Source: Fodinicola acaciae
GTDB lineage: Bacteria > Actinomycetota > Actinomycetes > Mycobacteriales > HKI-0501
Assembly: GCF_010993745.1 (NCBI RefSeq)
Contig: NZ_WOTN01000002.1
Span: forward strand, 372,001-436,000
Length of the DNA stretch: 64,000 nucleotides
Direction: 5' to 3'
Shown here: one piece after another, positions 32,634-41,097 of the stretch
Numbering within the stretch: the first letter of the stretch is position 1
Layout: the number at the start of each line of letters is the position of its first letter
Position numbers and translations under genes: made by a program
The notes under the pieces: model-generated
What the model saw: only the letters and a program-made list of their open reading frames with translations
Databases searched by the model: none
What the model was told of the DNA's origin: nothing

Positions 32634-34062
32634 GAGGCTCGGTCGTGTCGAGGTCGGTCAGGCGGGCGCCGAGGCGGCTGGTCAGGCCGGGCGCGGCGAG
32701 GACCCAGATCACCGCGATCAGCAGAATGCCGCCTGCGACAACCGGAAACCAACGCGCCGGACCGGACGTGGGGTAGGGGATGATGTTGACATAGATGGTG
32801 TAGCCGAGCAATGCGATCGCGCCGATCGGAAAGACGATCTGCCACGCGGGCACGGACATCTTGCGTCGTACGAAAACCAGCCAGATCGCACCGATGGTGG
32901 TCAGCAGATAGACGACCAGCAGGATCAGCGTGCCGATGGTGCCGGACCAGGCGAAGGTGTCTTTCGTCGTGGCGCCGAAGAAAACCGTGCAGATGGCGAC
33001 GAAGGCGGCGGCCGCGAGCACGACGGCGGCGGTCGCGTACGCCGGCGTACCGGTGCGGCCGACCTTGCCGATGCCGCGATCTCCGGCGACGTCGCGGCCG
33101 ATCGCGAACAGCATTCGCGAGCCGCCGACCACGCAGGCGAGGCAACAGCCGAAGGCGCTGATGGTGGCGCCGAGGCTGATCAGGTCACCGGCCCACGCGC
33201 CGACATAGCCGGTGCCGAGATCGCCGAGCAGCGAGCCGGACTCGCTGAACTTCTTCACTCCGGCGGCATCTGTGCCGAAGGCCATCATCTCGACGGCGGT
33301 GACGACGACGAAGTACGCGCCGCCGAAGATCGCCGTGCCGAGGATCGCGCGGGAGATGTCGCGGCGCGGACGCCGGGTTTCCTCGCCGAGCGTGGCCGCC
33401 GCCTCGAAACCGGCGAAGGACAGGAAACCGAAGACCGCGCCGAGGAACACGCCGGAAAGTCCGGTGTCGGCGGTGAAAGTGAAGACCTCGAAGGTGAAAC
33501 GCTGGCCGCCGGGAGCGGTGCCGCCGATCAGCCGGACCGCGATGATCGCGGTGATCAGCAGGATGAGTGCGACGGTCACGCCTTCCACCGCGAGCAGGAC
33601 ACTGGTGCCGCGGCGCGCGGGAACGACCGCGAGCCACCAGCAGCCGGCCAGCGCGATCGCGGTGAGGACGAACGGAGCCCACGCCGGCGGATTTGGCCAG
33701 ATGCCCACCTCGGTCAGGAAAGCGGTGCCGAGATTGCCGGTCGCCGACGACGTGACGACCGCGTAGAAGGTGTACGTGCCGAGCAGGCCGACCCCGGACA
33801 CCACGCCGGCGCGCGGTCCGAGAGTCGCGCCGACAAAGGCATAAACCGAGCCGGCGTGCTGATAATGCTGACACAGCCGTACGAAACCGTACGCCACCAG
33901 CAGGACACCGAGCGCGGACAGGAAAAACGCCAGCGGTACGGCACGGCCGGCCGCGCCTGCGGTTTGCTGCGGATTGATGTTGGCCGCCATGCTCGGCGCC
34001 ATCAGCGCCACCGACAGGCCGATCGCCTGCCACACCGACAACGTGCGCCGCAGGCCGGTCAC
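32605..34062 (-). CDS. APC-family amino acid permease
   Basis: Twelve-helix amino acid/polyamine transporter of about 485 residues. N-terminal SVWQAIGLSVALMAPSMAANI and FGFLSFAGFEAAATLGEETRRP are the hallmark helix 1 and helix 6 segments of this superfamily. GTG start at 34062 overlaps the stop of the enolase-superfamily gene (GTGA), so the two are coupled. Substrate not evident; by coupling it may import the acid acted on by the dehydratase/racemase, though APC carriers usually take amino acids. Confidence 0.85.
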   Translation of the reverse strand: MTGLRRTLSVWQAIGLSVALMAPSMAANINPQQTAGAAGRAVPLAFFLSALGVLLVAYGFVRLCQHYQHAGSVYAFVGATLGPRAGVVSGVGLLGTYTFYAVVTSSATGNLGTAFLTEVGIWPNPPAWAPFVLTAIALAGCWWLAVVPARRGTSVLLAVEGVTVALILLITAIIAVRLIGGTAPGGQRFTFEVFTFTADTGLSGVFLGAVFGFLSFAGFEAAATLGEETRRPRRDISRAILGTAIFGGAYFVVVTAVEMMAFGTDAAGVKKFSESGSLLGDLGTGYVGAWAGDLISLGATISAFGCCLACVVGGSRMLFAIGRDVAGDRGIGKVGRTGTPAYATAAVVLAAAAFVAICTVFFGATTKDTFAWSGTIGTLILLVVYLLTTIGAIWLVFVRRKMSVPAWQIVFPIGAIALLGYTIYVNIIPYPTSGPARWFPVVAGGILLIAVIWVLAAPGLTSRLGARLTDLDTTEPLRNPEADPR

Positions 34063-35246
34063 AGCTGGCTCCTCCGCGTCGAGGCGACGATGTCGTCGCG
34101 CAGGCTGACGCCGTGGCCGGGCGCCGTCGGCACGGTTACGGTGTCGCCGGTAAGTTCCGGAAATCCGGTGGCCAGCTCGCCATACCAGGTGCGGACGAAC
34201 GACCGCGCGGTCTCCTGGATGAGGCCGTTGGGCTGACTGGTGACGACCTGCACGGCGACCGCCAGCGACACCGGTCCGGTGCAGTCGTGCGGCGCGATCG
34301 GTACGGTGTAAACGTCGGCGAGGCTGGCGATCTTGACCGCCTCGGTGATGCCGCCGGTCCAGCCGATGTCGACGGTGACGACGTCGACGCCGCCGTTTTG
34401 CAGCAGCGGCAGGAATCCGCGCCGGCCGATGCAGGTTTCGCCGGTGGCGATGGGAATGTCGATGTCGTCGCGCAGCGCGGCGAGTCCGCCGGCCGCGTCC
34501 GGCCGCAGCGGGTCCTCGATCCAGTACGGTCGCAGGTCGGCCAGTGCGCGCGCGATTTTCGTTGCCGCGTGGCGGTTCCACAGACCGTGCAGCTCGATCA
34601 TGACGTCCAGCTGGAAGCCGACCTCGGCGCGGATCGCCTCGACCACACCGATCCCGGCGGCCAGGCCGGCAGTGTCGATGTCGACACCGTTGTTGGCCTC
34701 GGCTGCGGTGTCGAACGGCCAGATCTTCATGCCGGTGATGCCTTCGTCCAGCAGCTCGCGAGCCAGCTCGGCCGGCCGGTGCAGGAAGGCGTCCAGGTCC
34801 TCGTAACGTCCGCGGTCCTCGCCGGGAAGACCCCAGTTTTCCGAGTTCTGCCGGCTTGTCGTGCTCACGTAACGTGCGCCGGCGCAGGTGTTGTATGTGC
34901 GGATGCTGTCGCGTACCGGTCCGCCGAGCAGCTGCGCGATGCTCCTGCCGGTCTGTTTGCCAAGTAGGTCCCACAAAGCGATGTCGACCGCGCCGTTGGC
35001 GCGCGTTTCCACGCCACCGCCCTGGAATCCGACGTACGGCGCCAACGTCGCGGCCATCCGTTGCGGTGCCGGGTCGGCAATGCCGAGCAGCACTGGCGCG
35101 ATCGCGTCGTGGACGTACGCCTCGACCGCCGCCGAGCCGAAGAACGACTCACCGAGACCGGTCAGGCCGTCGTCGGTGTGCAGCCGGAGAAAACACAGGT
35201 TTGACTGCACGTCCGGTCTCAGCGTTTCGATGGCGACGATTTTCAC
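34059..35246 (-). CDS. Mandelate racemase/muconate lactonizing enzyme family protein
   Basis: Enolase-superfamily enzyme of 395 residues. Capping domain followed by the barrel: KIWPFD, metal-ligand Asp in DVMIELHGLW, Glu in YWIEDPLRPD and Glu in PIATGETCIGRRG, then DIGWTGGITEA and the His in PIAPHDCTGP. The Asn/His pattern and HDCTGP resemble sugar-acid (galactonate/gluconate) dehydratases of the mandelate racemase subgroup rather than cycloisomerases. Coupled to the APC permease. Most likely dehydrates or epimerises a hydroxy acid. Confidence 0.86.
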   Translation of the reverse strand: MKIVAIETLRPDVQSNLCFLRLHTDDGLTGLGESFFGSAAVEAYVHDAIAPVLLGIADPAPQRMAATLAPYVGFQGGGVETRANGAVDIALWDLLGKQTGRSIAQLLGGPVRDSIRTYNTCAGARYVSTTSRQNSENWGLPGEDRGRYEDLDAFLHRPAELARELLDEGITGMKIWPFDTAAEANNGVDIDTAGLAAGIGVVEAIRAEVGFQLDVMIELHGLWNRHAATKIARALADLRPYWIEDPLRPDAAGGLAALRDDIDIPIATGETCIGRRGFLPLLQNGGVDVVTVDIGWTGGITEAVKIASLADVYTVPIAPHDCTGPVSLAVAVQVVTSQPNGLIQETARSFVRTWYGELATGFPELTGDTVTVPTAPGHGVSLRDDIVASTRRSQL

Positions 35247-35312
35247 CTGGCGTCCCTCGGTCCGGCGATCCCCACCTGACCAAAGCCATCCGCCAGCGCT
35301 TTGTCAAGCCCC

Positions 35313-36092
35313 TCAGCAGGCCGGCGAAAGCTGACGATCCGCCGGAAACGGGACCGGCTCGATGCCGATACGGTTCATCTGGCGCTGATAGTCGCGATAT
35401 TGCCGCCTCGCGCGATCGTGCTTACCGGTACGCGAGAGCGCCGTGATCAGGCCAAGATGCGCCTGCTCGTCGAACGGATCGCGTTCCAGCGCCAGCAACT
35501 GGTAGGTCTGCGCGCGTTCGTAGTCAGCCGACCGAGCCGATGCGGAGGCGAGCGTGCGGACCAGGTCGAGATAGCTCGCGCGCGCCAGCTCGCGCAGCGA
35601 CACGGCCCACTCCTGGCGGGGATCCTCGGCCAGGAATTCACCGGCGTACGCCGCCTCCGCCAACGCCAGCGCGGTCATCGCGTCTGGCTCGTCACGTTCG
35701 TACCGCAGCTGCGCTTCGCGTGCGGCGGCAAGGAAAACCTCGACGTCGATGGTGACGTTGGCCAACATCACGACATATTTGTCGGTGCTGACGAAATGAT
35801 CGGGTGAATACCGGCGATACGGGTCCAGCGCCGTGCGGATGGTGGACAGTGCGACGGAAAGGCGGTTGCCGCACCGGCCCGGGTCGTCATCCGGCCACAG
35901 GTTGTCCATCAGCAGCTCACGCGCGGTCGGGCGACCGCGCCTGGCGACCAGCAGCTTGAGCAGGTCACGTGCTTTCCTCGACGGCCATTGCGCGGATGTC
36001 TGGTCGCGCACGACCTCGAAGGCCCCCATGGTGCGGATGTATGGCGTGGCACCAGGAACACCGTTGGTCCGGTGGGTCGATACATCTGTCAT
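35313..36092 (-). CDS. SARP-type regulator (winged helix plus BTAD), stand-alone
   Basis: AfsR/DnrI/RedD-like protein of 259 residues: OmpR-type DNA-binding domain (SRKARDLLKLLVARRGRPTA to NRLSVALSTIRTALDP) and a TPR-like bacterial transcriptional activation domain. It is strikingly similar to the C-terminal part of the 1078-residue protein encoded immediately upstream; LLKLLVARRGRPT and NRLSVALSTIRT recur almost unchanged. Probably derived from it by duplication, giving a sensorless version. ATG 36092; the operonic gap from the larger gene is 74 bases. Targets unknown. Confidence 0.84.
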   Translation of the reverse strand: MTDVSTHRTNGVPGATPYIRTMGAFEVVRDQTSAQWPSRKARDLLKLLVARRGRPTARELLMDNLWPDDDPGRCGNRLSVALSTIRTALDPYRRYSPDHFVSTDKYVVMLANVTIDVEVFLAAAREAQLRYERDEPDAMTALALAEAAYAGEFLAEDPRQEWAVSLRELARASYLDLVRTLASASARSADYERAQTYQLLALERDPFDEQAHLGLITALSRTGKHDRARRQYRDYQRQMNRIGIEPVPFPADRQLSPAC

Positions 36093-36166
36093 GGTGAGAA
36101 TTCTGGTCCCCGTACGGGGTACTTATCATCCGTGCCACCACGTAATTCCACTGAGGACTAGTAGTA

Positions 36167-39100
36167 CTAGCTGCGTACGGCGGCGATCCGGAGCGTGTTG
36201 CGGCGCGGGAACGGTGCCGGCTCGATGCCGATCTCGGCCATCTGGCCGCGATAGATCTCATAGCGCCGCTTGGCCTCGCCATGCCGGCCGGCGGCCACCA
36301 GGGCGCCGATCAGGCCGAGGTGCGCTTCCTCGTCGAAGGTGTCCCTTTCCAAGGCACGCAAGCGATAACGCGCCGCGCGGTCGTATTCGCCGGCGTTTTC
36401 GGCGAGACCGGCCAGCAGGCGTACGAGCTCGAGATAGCGCGCTTTCGCTTCCTCGCGCAGTGGCACGGCCCAGTCCTGATACGGGTCTTCCTCAAGGAAA
36501 TCGCCGCTGTAGGTGGCCTCGGCCAGGGCCAGCGCACGCGGTGCGTCGGCGCTGCGCCGCTCGTACTCGGTCTGCGCCTTCGCCGCGATGGCAAGGAAAA
36601 CCTCGACGTCGACGGCCAGGTTGCGCAACTCGATCGCGTATTTGTCGGTGCCGACGAAATGGTCTGGCGGATATCGCCGGTCGGGGTCGAGCACCGTACG
36701 GATCGTCGACAGCGCAACGGAAAGCCGGTTGGCGCACCGGGTCGGATCGTCGTCCGGCCACAGAATGTCCATCAGCGACTCACGCGGAGTCGGCCGGCCG
36801 CGCCGCGCCACCAACAGCTTGAACAGGTCGCGCGCTTTCTTCGACCGCCATTCCTCCGCACCAACCAGCTGGCCGTCGCGCAGCAGGCCGAAGCCGCCGA
36901 GCGTACGCACCTCCAGTGAGTTCGGCGCCGGGATCGGTACGAAGCGCAGCAGGCCGGCCGCGGCCTCGGCGGCCGGATGCACGCCGTACTGCCGCAAAGC
37001 CGCGGTCGCCGCCTCCAGGACCGGCGCCGGCGCCTCGGTCAGCCGCGCGACCGCGACACCGACGCGTGCCGCGCCGATCAGCTGGCCGGTCGCGGCCCAG
37101 ATGTCGGCGGCCTGGTGCAGCAGCCGCAGCTGCTCGGCCGGCTGGTCGGCGAGCGCGGCGGCCCGCAGCTCCAGCAGCCGCGCGAGTCCGCCGCGGTCAG
37201 CGCCGATGCCGACACCGGCGCTGGCCGCGGCGACCGCCTCGGACAGGCGTCGCCGATCCCCCCGGGACAGCGCCACCCATCCGGCGACGATCTGTGCGCG
37301 TACGCGCACCGAGCCCTCGGACGCCGCGACCGCCTGCTCGGCCAGCGACGCCGCGGCCTCCGGGTCGTCGGCCAGCCGCACCTGCGCCAGGCCGGTCAGC
37401 GCGACGCCGTGCAGCTCCTGGTCACCGGACTCGGCGGCGATGTCGGCCGCCTCCTGGTACGCGGCGGCGGCGAGCGCCAGGTCGCCGTGCTCGCGATAGA
37501 CCTCGCCGAGACCGACCAGCGGCCGCGCGCTCGCGCCGGGACCACCGCGTTGATAGCCGGCGCGCGCCGCCTGGAAGTCGGCGGCGGCCTCGTCGAGCCG
37601 GCCGAGCGCGAGCTTGGCGGTGCCGCGGTGGCAGTGCGTGAAGAGCACCATGTTGCGGTCGCGGCTGCGCTCCGCCGACGACACCGCCACGTCGAGCTGC
37701 GCCAAGCCAGGCCGTATGTCGCCGCGGGTGATCAGCGTCCGCGCGTAGTTGGTGTGCGCGAAGATCATGTGCATCGCGTTGTTGCTCAGCGCGGCGGCCT
37801 CGATCGCCGCCTCGTGGTGCGCGTCGGTGTCGATGCCGTTGAGCAACCCCATCACGCTGTACGAGTCGGCCAGCGCACCTGGGTTGCCGGAAGCCTGCGC
37901 CACTCGCAACGCGCGCGCTGCGATGTCGCGACTGGCCGGATGCTCGTTGCGGACCCAGTGCGAGTACGCGGTCCACGCCAGCACCAGCGCCTCGTCCGCA
38001 CTCGCCGGGCCGGCCGTACCGACCGCGGTCACCTGCTCGCAGATCGCCAGCGCGCGGTTTGGCTCGCCGAGGAAGTGATAGAGCGCGGCCAGCCGCCAAC
38101 CGAACCGCGGCTCGACCGCGCCGGCGATGTCGATGCCGCGATAGAAGCAGCGCAGCGCGCCGCTCCAGTCGCCGAGGCAGAAGCGCGCCTGGCCTTCGAC
38201 GCGCGCGGTGTCGGCCGTACGGGCCCACGGCGGCAGCTGGCCGAAGGCCTCCAGGATGACGGTCGCCGCGCCGCCATGCAGCAGCCGCGACGCGTTTTCG
38301 CAGATGAACGAGGCCGTCATGGCCTGGTCACCCAACGCGCGTACGCACCGCAGCGCCTCTTTGGTGTCGTCGTTGCGCAGATACCAGGCGGCGGCCTGCT
38401 GGTGCAGGATCGACCACTCCTCGGCGGGCAGCGGCGCGGTCGCGCGTACGGCGTCGCGCGCGAGCGGACTGACCGCGAAGGTGCCGTCGTCCTGCCGCCA
38501 CAACAACGCGCCGGCGCGCGCCAGCCGGTCGAGGTGGTCGCCGCCGAGGACGAGGCCGACGCTCGAGCAGAGGTCGGCGGTGACCTTACGCAGGGGTGCG
38601 AGGCGCCGTACGAACTCGGCGACGTCGTCGGGCTGGCCGCGGAAGACCTCGTCGGACACATAGCCGAACAGCGGACCGCCGGGATGGCCGAGCCGGTCGA
38701 TCTCGTCGGCGCGCGTCTCCGCGGAGCGGTCCGCCAGCCACCGCGCGGCGAGTACGGTCGCGGCCGGCCAGCCGCCGGTGACCGCCTGCAGCCGGTCGGC
38801 CAGGTCGTCGGCCGCGGGCTCGCCGAGCGCGGTGGACAGCAGAGCGTGCGTCTCGGCGGCGGTGAAGGCCAGCGCGAGGCCGTCCAGCTCCAGCAGCTCG
38901 CCGCGACCGCGCTGCCGCTCGACCGAGAACGGTGGCTGGTGCCGCGAGGACAGCACGACGTGCAGGCTGGCCGGCGCGTACCGGCAGATCGCCTCGACCA
39001 GCCGCGCGGCGTCGCCGTCGGCCGGCAGCTCGTGCAGGTCGTCGAGGATCAGCACGAGGTCGTCGGACTGCCGGGACAGCGGACCGAGCAGCGCGGCGGC

Positions 39101-39403
39101 GATGTCGTCGATCGGCTGGTCGAGGCCGGGGACCGGGGTGAGCAGCTGCTCGGACAGGTTGTGGACGAAGGTGGCGAGGACGGCGTCCTTGCGGCTCAGC
39201 GCGTAGCGGCAGTGCGGGACCCGGCCGGCCCAGCTGGTCAGCAGTGAGGTCTTGCCATAGCCGGCGTCGGCGACCAGGATCGTCAGCCGCCGGTCGGTCA
39301 CCTCGGCCAGCCGGCGCACCAGCGACGGACGGTCGACCCAGCCGGGGCCGCCGCGCGTCGCCGTCTTCACCACCTGCAACGAACCGGTCACACGTCCATC
39401 CAT
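36167..39403 (-). CDS. MalT/LuxR-like ATPase-TPR regulator with C-terminal SARP/BTAD domain
   Basis: Large regulator of 1078 residues. N-terminal STAND-type ATPase: P-loop VADAGYGKTSLLTSWAGR and Walker B LVLILDDLHELPA, as in MalT. A long TPR-rich middle follows (about residues 330-820), then a winged helix (VRTLGGFGLLRDGQLV; SKKARDLFKLLVARRGRP) and BTAD to the end. In place of the LuxR helix-turn-helix of MalT it uses the SARP output. Such proteins sense a ligand or protein and, with ATP, activate genes. Stop codon lies in CTAG. Genes controlled are not evident; the adjacent small paralogue could be a partner. Confidence 0.85.
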   Translation of the reverse strand: MDGRVTGSLQVVKTATRGGPGWVDRPSLVRRLAEVTDRRLTILVADAGYGKTSLLTSWAGRVPHCRYALSRKDAVLATFVHNLSEQLLTPVPGLDQPIDDIAAALLGPLSRQSDDLVLILDDLHELPADGDAARLVEAICRYAPASLHVVLSSRHQPPFSVERQRGRGELLELDGLALAFTAAETHALLSTALGEPAADDLADRLQAVTGGWPAATVLAARWLADRSAETRADEIDRLGHPGGPLFGYVSDEVFRGQPDDVAEFVRRLAPLRKVTADLCSSVGLVLGGDHLDRLARAGALLWRQDDGTFAVSPLARDAVRATAPLPAEEWSILHQQAAAWYLRNDDTKEALRCVRALGDQAMTASFICENASRLLHGGAATVILEAFGQLPPWARTADTARVEGQARFCLGDWSGALRCFYRGIDIAGAVEPRFGWRLAALYHFLGEPNRALAICEQVTAVGTAGPASADEALVLAWTAYSHWVRNEHPASRDIAARALRVAQASGNPGALADSYSVMGLLNGIDTDAHHEAAIEAAALSNNAMHMIFAHTNYARTLITRGDIRPGLAQLDVAVSSAERSRDRNMVLFTHCHRGTAKLALGRLDEAAADFQAARAGYQRGGPGASARPLVGLGEVYREHGDLALAAAAYQEAADIAAESGDQELHGVALTGLAQVRLADDPEAAASLAEQAVAASEGSVRVRAQIVAGWVALSRGDRRRLSEAVAAASAGVGIGADRGGLARLLELRAAALADQPAEQLRLLHQAADIWAATGQLIGAARVGVAVARLTEAPAPVLEAATAALRQYGVHPAAEAAAGLLRFVPIPAPNSLEVRTLGGFGLLRDGQLVGAEEWRSKKARDLFKLLVARRGRPTPRESLMDILWPDDDPTRCANRLSVALSTIRTVLDPDRRYPPDHFVGTDKYAIELRNLAVDVEVFLAIAAKAQTEYERRSADAPRALALAEATYSGDFLEEDPYQDWAVPLREEAKARYLELVRLLAGLAENAGEYDRAARYRLRALERDTFDEEAHLGLIGALVAAGRHGEAKRRYEIYRGQMAEIGIEPAPFPRRNTLRIAAVRS

Positions 39404-39607
39404 CCGTCGGTCGATGGCCGCCTCGAATTGGTCTGGACCCGAGATGCGGCCGACTAACAGGGTGCTGGTTGGACCACCTTCGGAGCATCGGGGAAGGTAC
39501 GTATGTTCCTGCCGGCTACGTGCTACGTATGTCCGTATGGACGTTGTCTCGGACCGTTCGGCTGAGTGACGTTCGCTGATCGGTCGGTCTTTCGCTGACC
39601 TTCGGCC

Positions 39608-39805
39608 CTACGCGGGCTCCGGCGGACGCGGGTCGAGCCGGATGCAGTCGTGGATGAAGCCGAGCAGTTCCTCGTCGTCGCAGAAGGTGCCGATCCGGCC
39701 GGACCGTACGTGCTCCACCACGCCGTGCACCTCTGCCGGGATCGGCCGGTCGACCGCATCGCCAGGCTCACCGGGCACCCAGACGCGCACCACGAAGGTC
39801 TGCAT
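39608..39805 (-). CDS. Small conserved hypothetical protein
   Basis: A 65-residue acidic protein (MQTFVVRVWVPGE; EVHGVVEHVRSGR; DDEELLGFIHDCI). Composition and third-position GC agree with a real gene, and similar short proteins occur in actinobacteria, but no function is known to me. It lies 34 bases downstream of the phosphotransferase gene on the same strand. Confidence 0.55.
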   Translation of the reverse strand: MQTFVVRVWVPGEPGDAVDRPIPAEVHGVVEHVRSGRIGTFCDDEELLGFIHDCIRLDPRPPEPA

Positions 39806-39839
39806 GCCGAACGGTAAAACGGCGGTGGGCCCGCAGGCT

Positions 39840-41003
39840 CTATCCGCGGCCCGGGTCTGCCCTTTCGGTCCCCGCCTTCTGGACGTACCAACCGAGATTT
39901 TCCAGTGCCAGCCTCAGCTGTTGCGCCGGATCGCCGTCGTGGTAACCGCGTTCGGCCGGCTCGATGTTGTCCAGGAAACGTTGGTACGTGCCGGCCGCGA
40001 CGACGTGGCCGATGACCCGCATGCCGGCCAGCGCGCGCAGTGGCTCGCAACCGGGCCGGTGCGTACGCCAGGCCTCGGCCCACGCCGCCAGCACCGGCTC
40101 GCGCTGTGCCTCGGGCAGCCAGCCGGTCAGCCGGAGGATGTCGGAGGCCGGATTGCCGGCGTAGCTGTCGGCCCAGTCCAGGATCGCGTGGTGCACCCCG
40201 TCCGACCGCCAGTTGCCGGGATGGAAGTCGCCGTGGACGAGCGTGGTCGGCAGGCCGGCCGCGTCGACCTCCTCGATCAGCCGTGGCAGGTGCTCGAGCA
40301 GCTCATCCGGCGCGTTTCGCAGCGGATCCGGCCGTGGCAGCGCGGGGTCGGTGATCTTCGCCTGTACGGCGACCCAGCGGCGTACGACCTCGCAGGCGAT
40401 CTCCGTCGAGACCGTGAAGCAGTCTTCGCCGGGGAGGTGTTCCAGCAGCGTACGGTGCCGGTCGACGTCGGCCTTGCGGATCCGTGGGACCAGGTCGGGG
40501 TCGTGGCCGGCGACCGACTCGATGATCGCCGCCTCGGAGTTGCCGAACGCCGGTGTCGCCTTGGCCCACAGCTGGCCGGTGGTTGTGTGCAGGTGGAAGA
40601 CACAGGAAAGGTTCCAGCTTTTGACCTGGATCGGCGGCTCGGTCAGCTCCACACCGTCGGTGGCCCAGGCGAGCAGGTCGTGGACGCCGGCCACGGTGGC
40701 CCACGGCGTACGCAGAGGATGCGGCCGCACGACGTCGTCCCACTCCGGTCGCGGCGTTGTGTCGAGGTTGTGCGGCCATGTCAGCGCCTCCACGTGGTAG
40801 GTGACCTCGCCGCCGTGCATCGAGCGGCCTTTCGGCGCGTCGATGATGCGAACGACGACCGTGCGCGCGCGTGTGAGCTCGTCCAGTGCCGCGGTGACCG
40901 ACCGCGTCTCGCTCCACCACGGCTCGGCCACCGGCACCGGTCCGGCCATGCCGGCGAAGTCGCCGCGATGGCTCACGTACGCGCGCACCGTTCGCTTGTC
41001 CAT
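39840..41003 (-). CDS. Aminoglycoside-phosphotransferase-like kinase (APH family)
   Basis: Protein of 387 residues with a kinase-like fold in its C-terminal two thirds. Catalytic loop LVHGDFHPGNW and metal-binding Asp in HAILDWADSYAGNPASDIL are clear. The N-terminal about 140 residues are unrelated to the kinase core and resemble domains fused to APH proteins in actinobacteria. Substrates of such orphan APH proteins range from antibiotics to small metabolites, so resistance should not be assumed. Divergent from the Ser/Thr kinase gene. Confidence 0.8.
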   Translation of the reverse strand: MDKRTVRAYVSHRGDFAGMAGPVPVAEPWWSETRSVTAALDELTRARTVVVRIIDAPKGRSMHGGEVTYHVEALTWPHNLDTTPRPEWDDVVRPHPLRTPWATVAGVHDLLAWATDGVELTEPPIQVKSWNLSCVFHLHTTTGQLWAKATPAFGNSEAAIIESVAGHDPDLVPRIRKADVDRHRTLLEHLPGEDCFTVSTEIACEVVRRWVAVQAKITDPALPRPDPLRNAPDELLEHLPRLIEEVDAAGLPTTLVHGDFHPGNWRSDGVHHAILDWADSYAGNPASDILRLTGWLPEAQREPVLAAWAEAWRTHRPGCEPLRALAGMRVIGHVVAAGTYQRFLDNIEPAERGYHDGDPAQQLRLALENLGWYVQKAGTERADPGRG

Positions 41004-41085
41004 CGCGCCAGGATCGGTCCGGTGGGCCGTCGCGGCAACGCTTTTTCCTGCACCTTAGGGCAACCGCGAGGTGCCGTGCTGGCTC

Positions 41086-41097
41086 TACCCTGGGCCG
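41086..41097 (+). promoter_or_regulatory. Possible leaderless promoter of the Ser/Thr kinase gene
   Basis: TACCCT at 41086-41091 fits an actinobacterial -10 (TANNNT) and ends six bases before GTG 41098. No purine-rich ribosome site precedes that GTG. This spacing is what leaderless transcripts show. The -35 is not clear. Confidence 0.4.

Noticed and set aside
32521-34236. 571-codon plus-strand open frame opposite the permease
   Set aside because: Composition (Asp/Arg/Gly/Glu repeats) is that of an antisense shadow of a transmembrane gene; the minus strand encodes a clear APC permease.
39840-41003. Antibiotic-resistance phosphotransferase
   Set aside because: APH fold is clear, but the fused N-terminal domain and lack of resistance context give no support for an antibiotic substrate.
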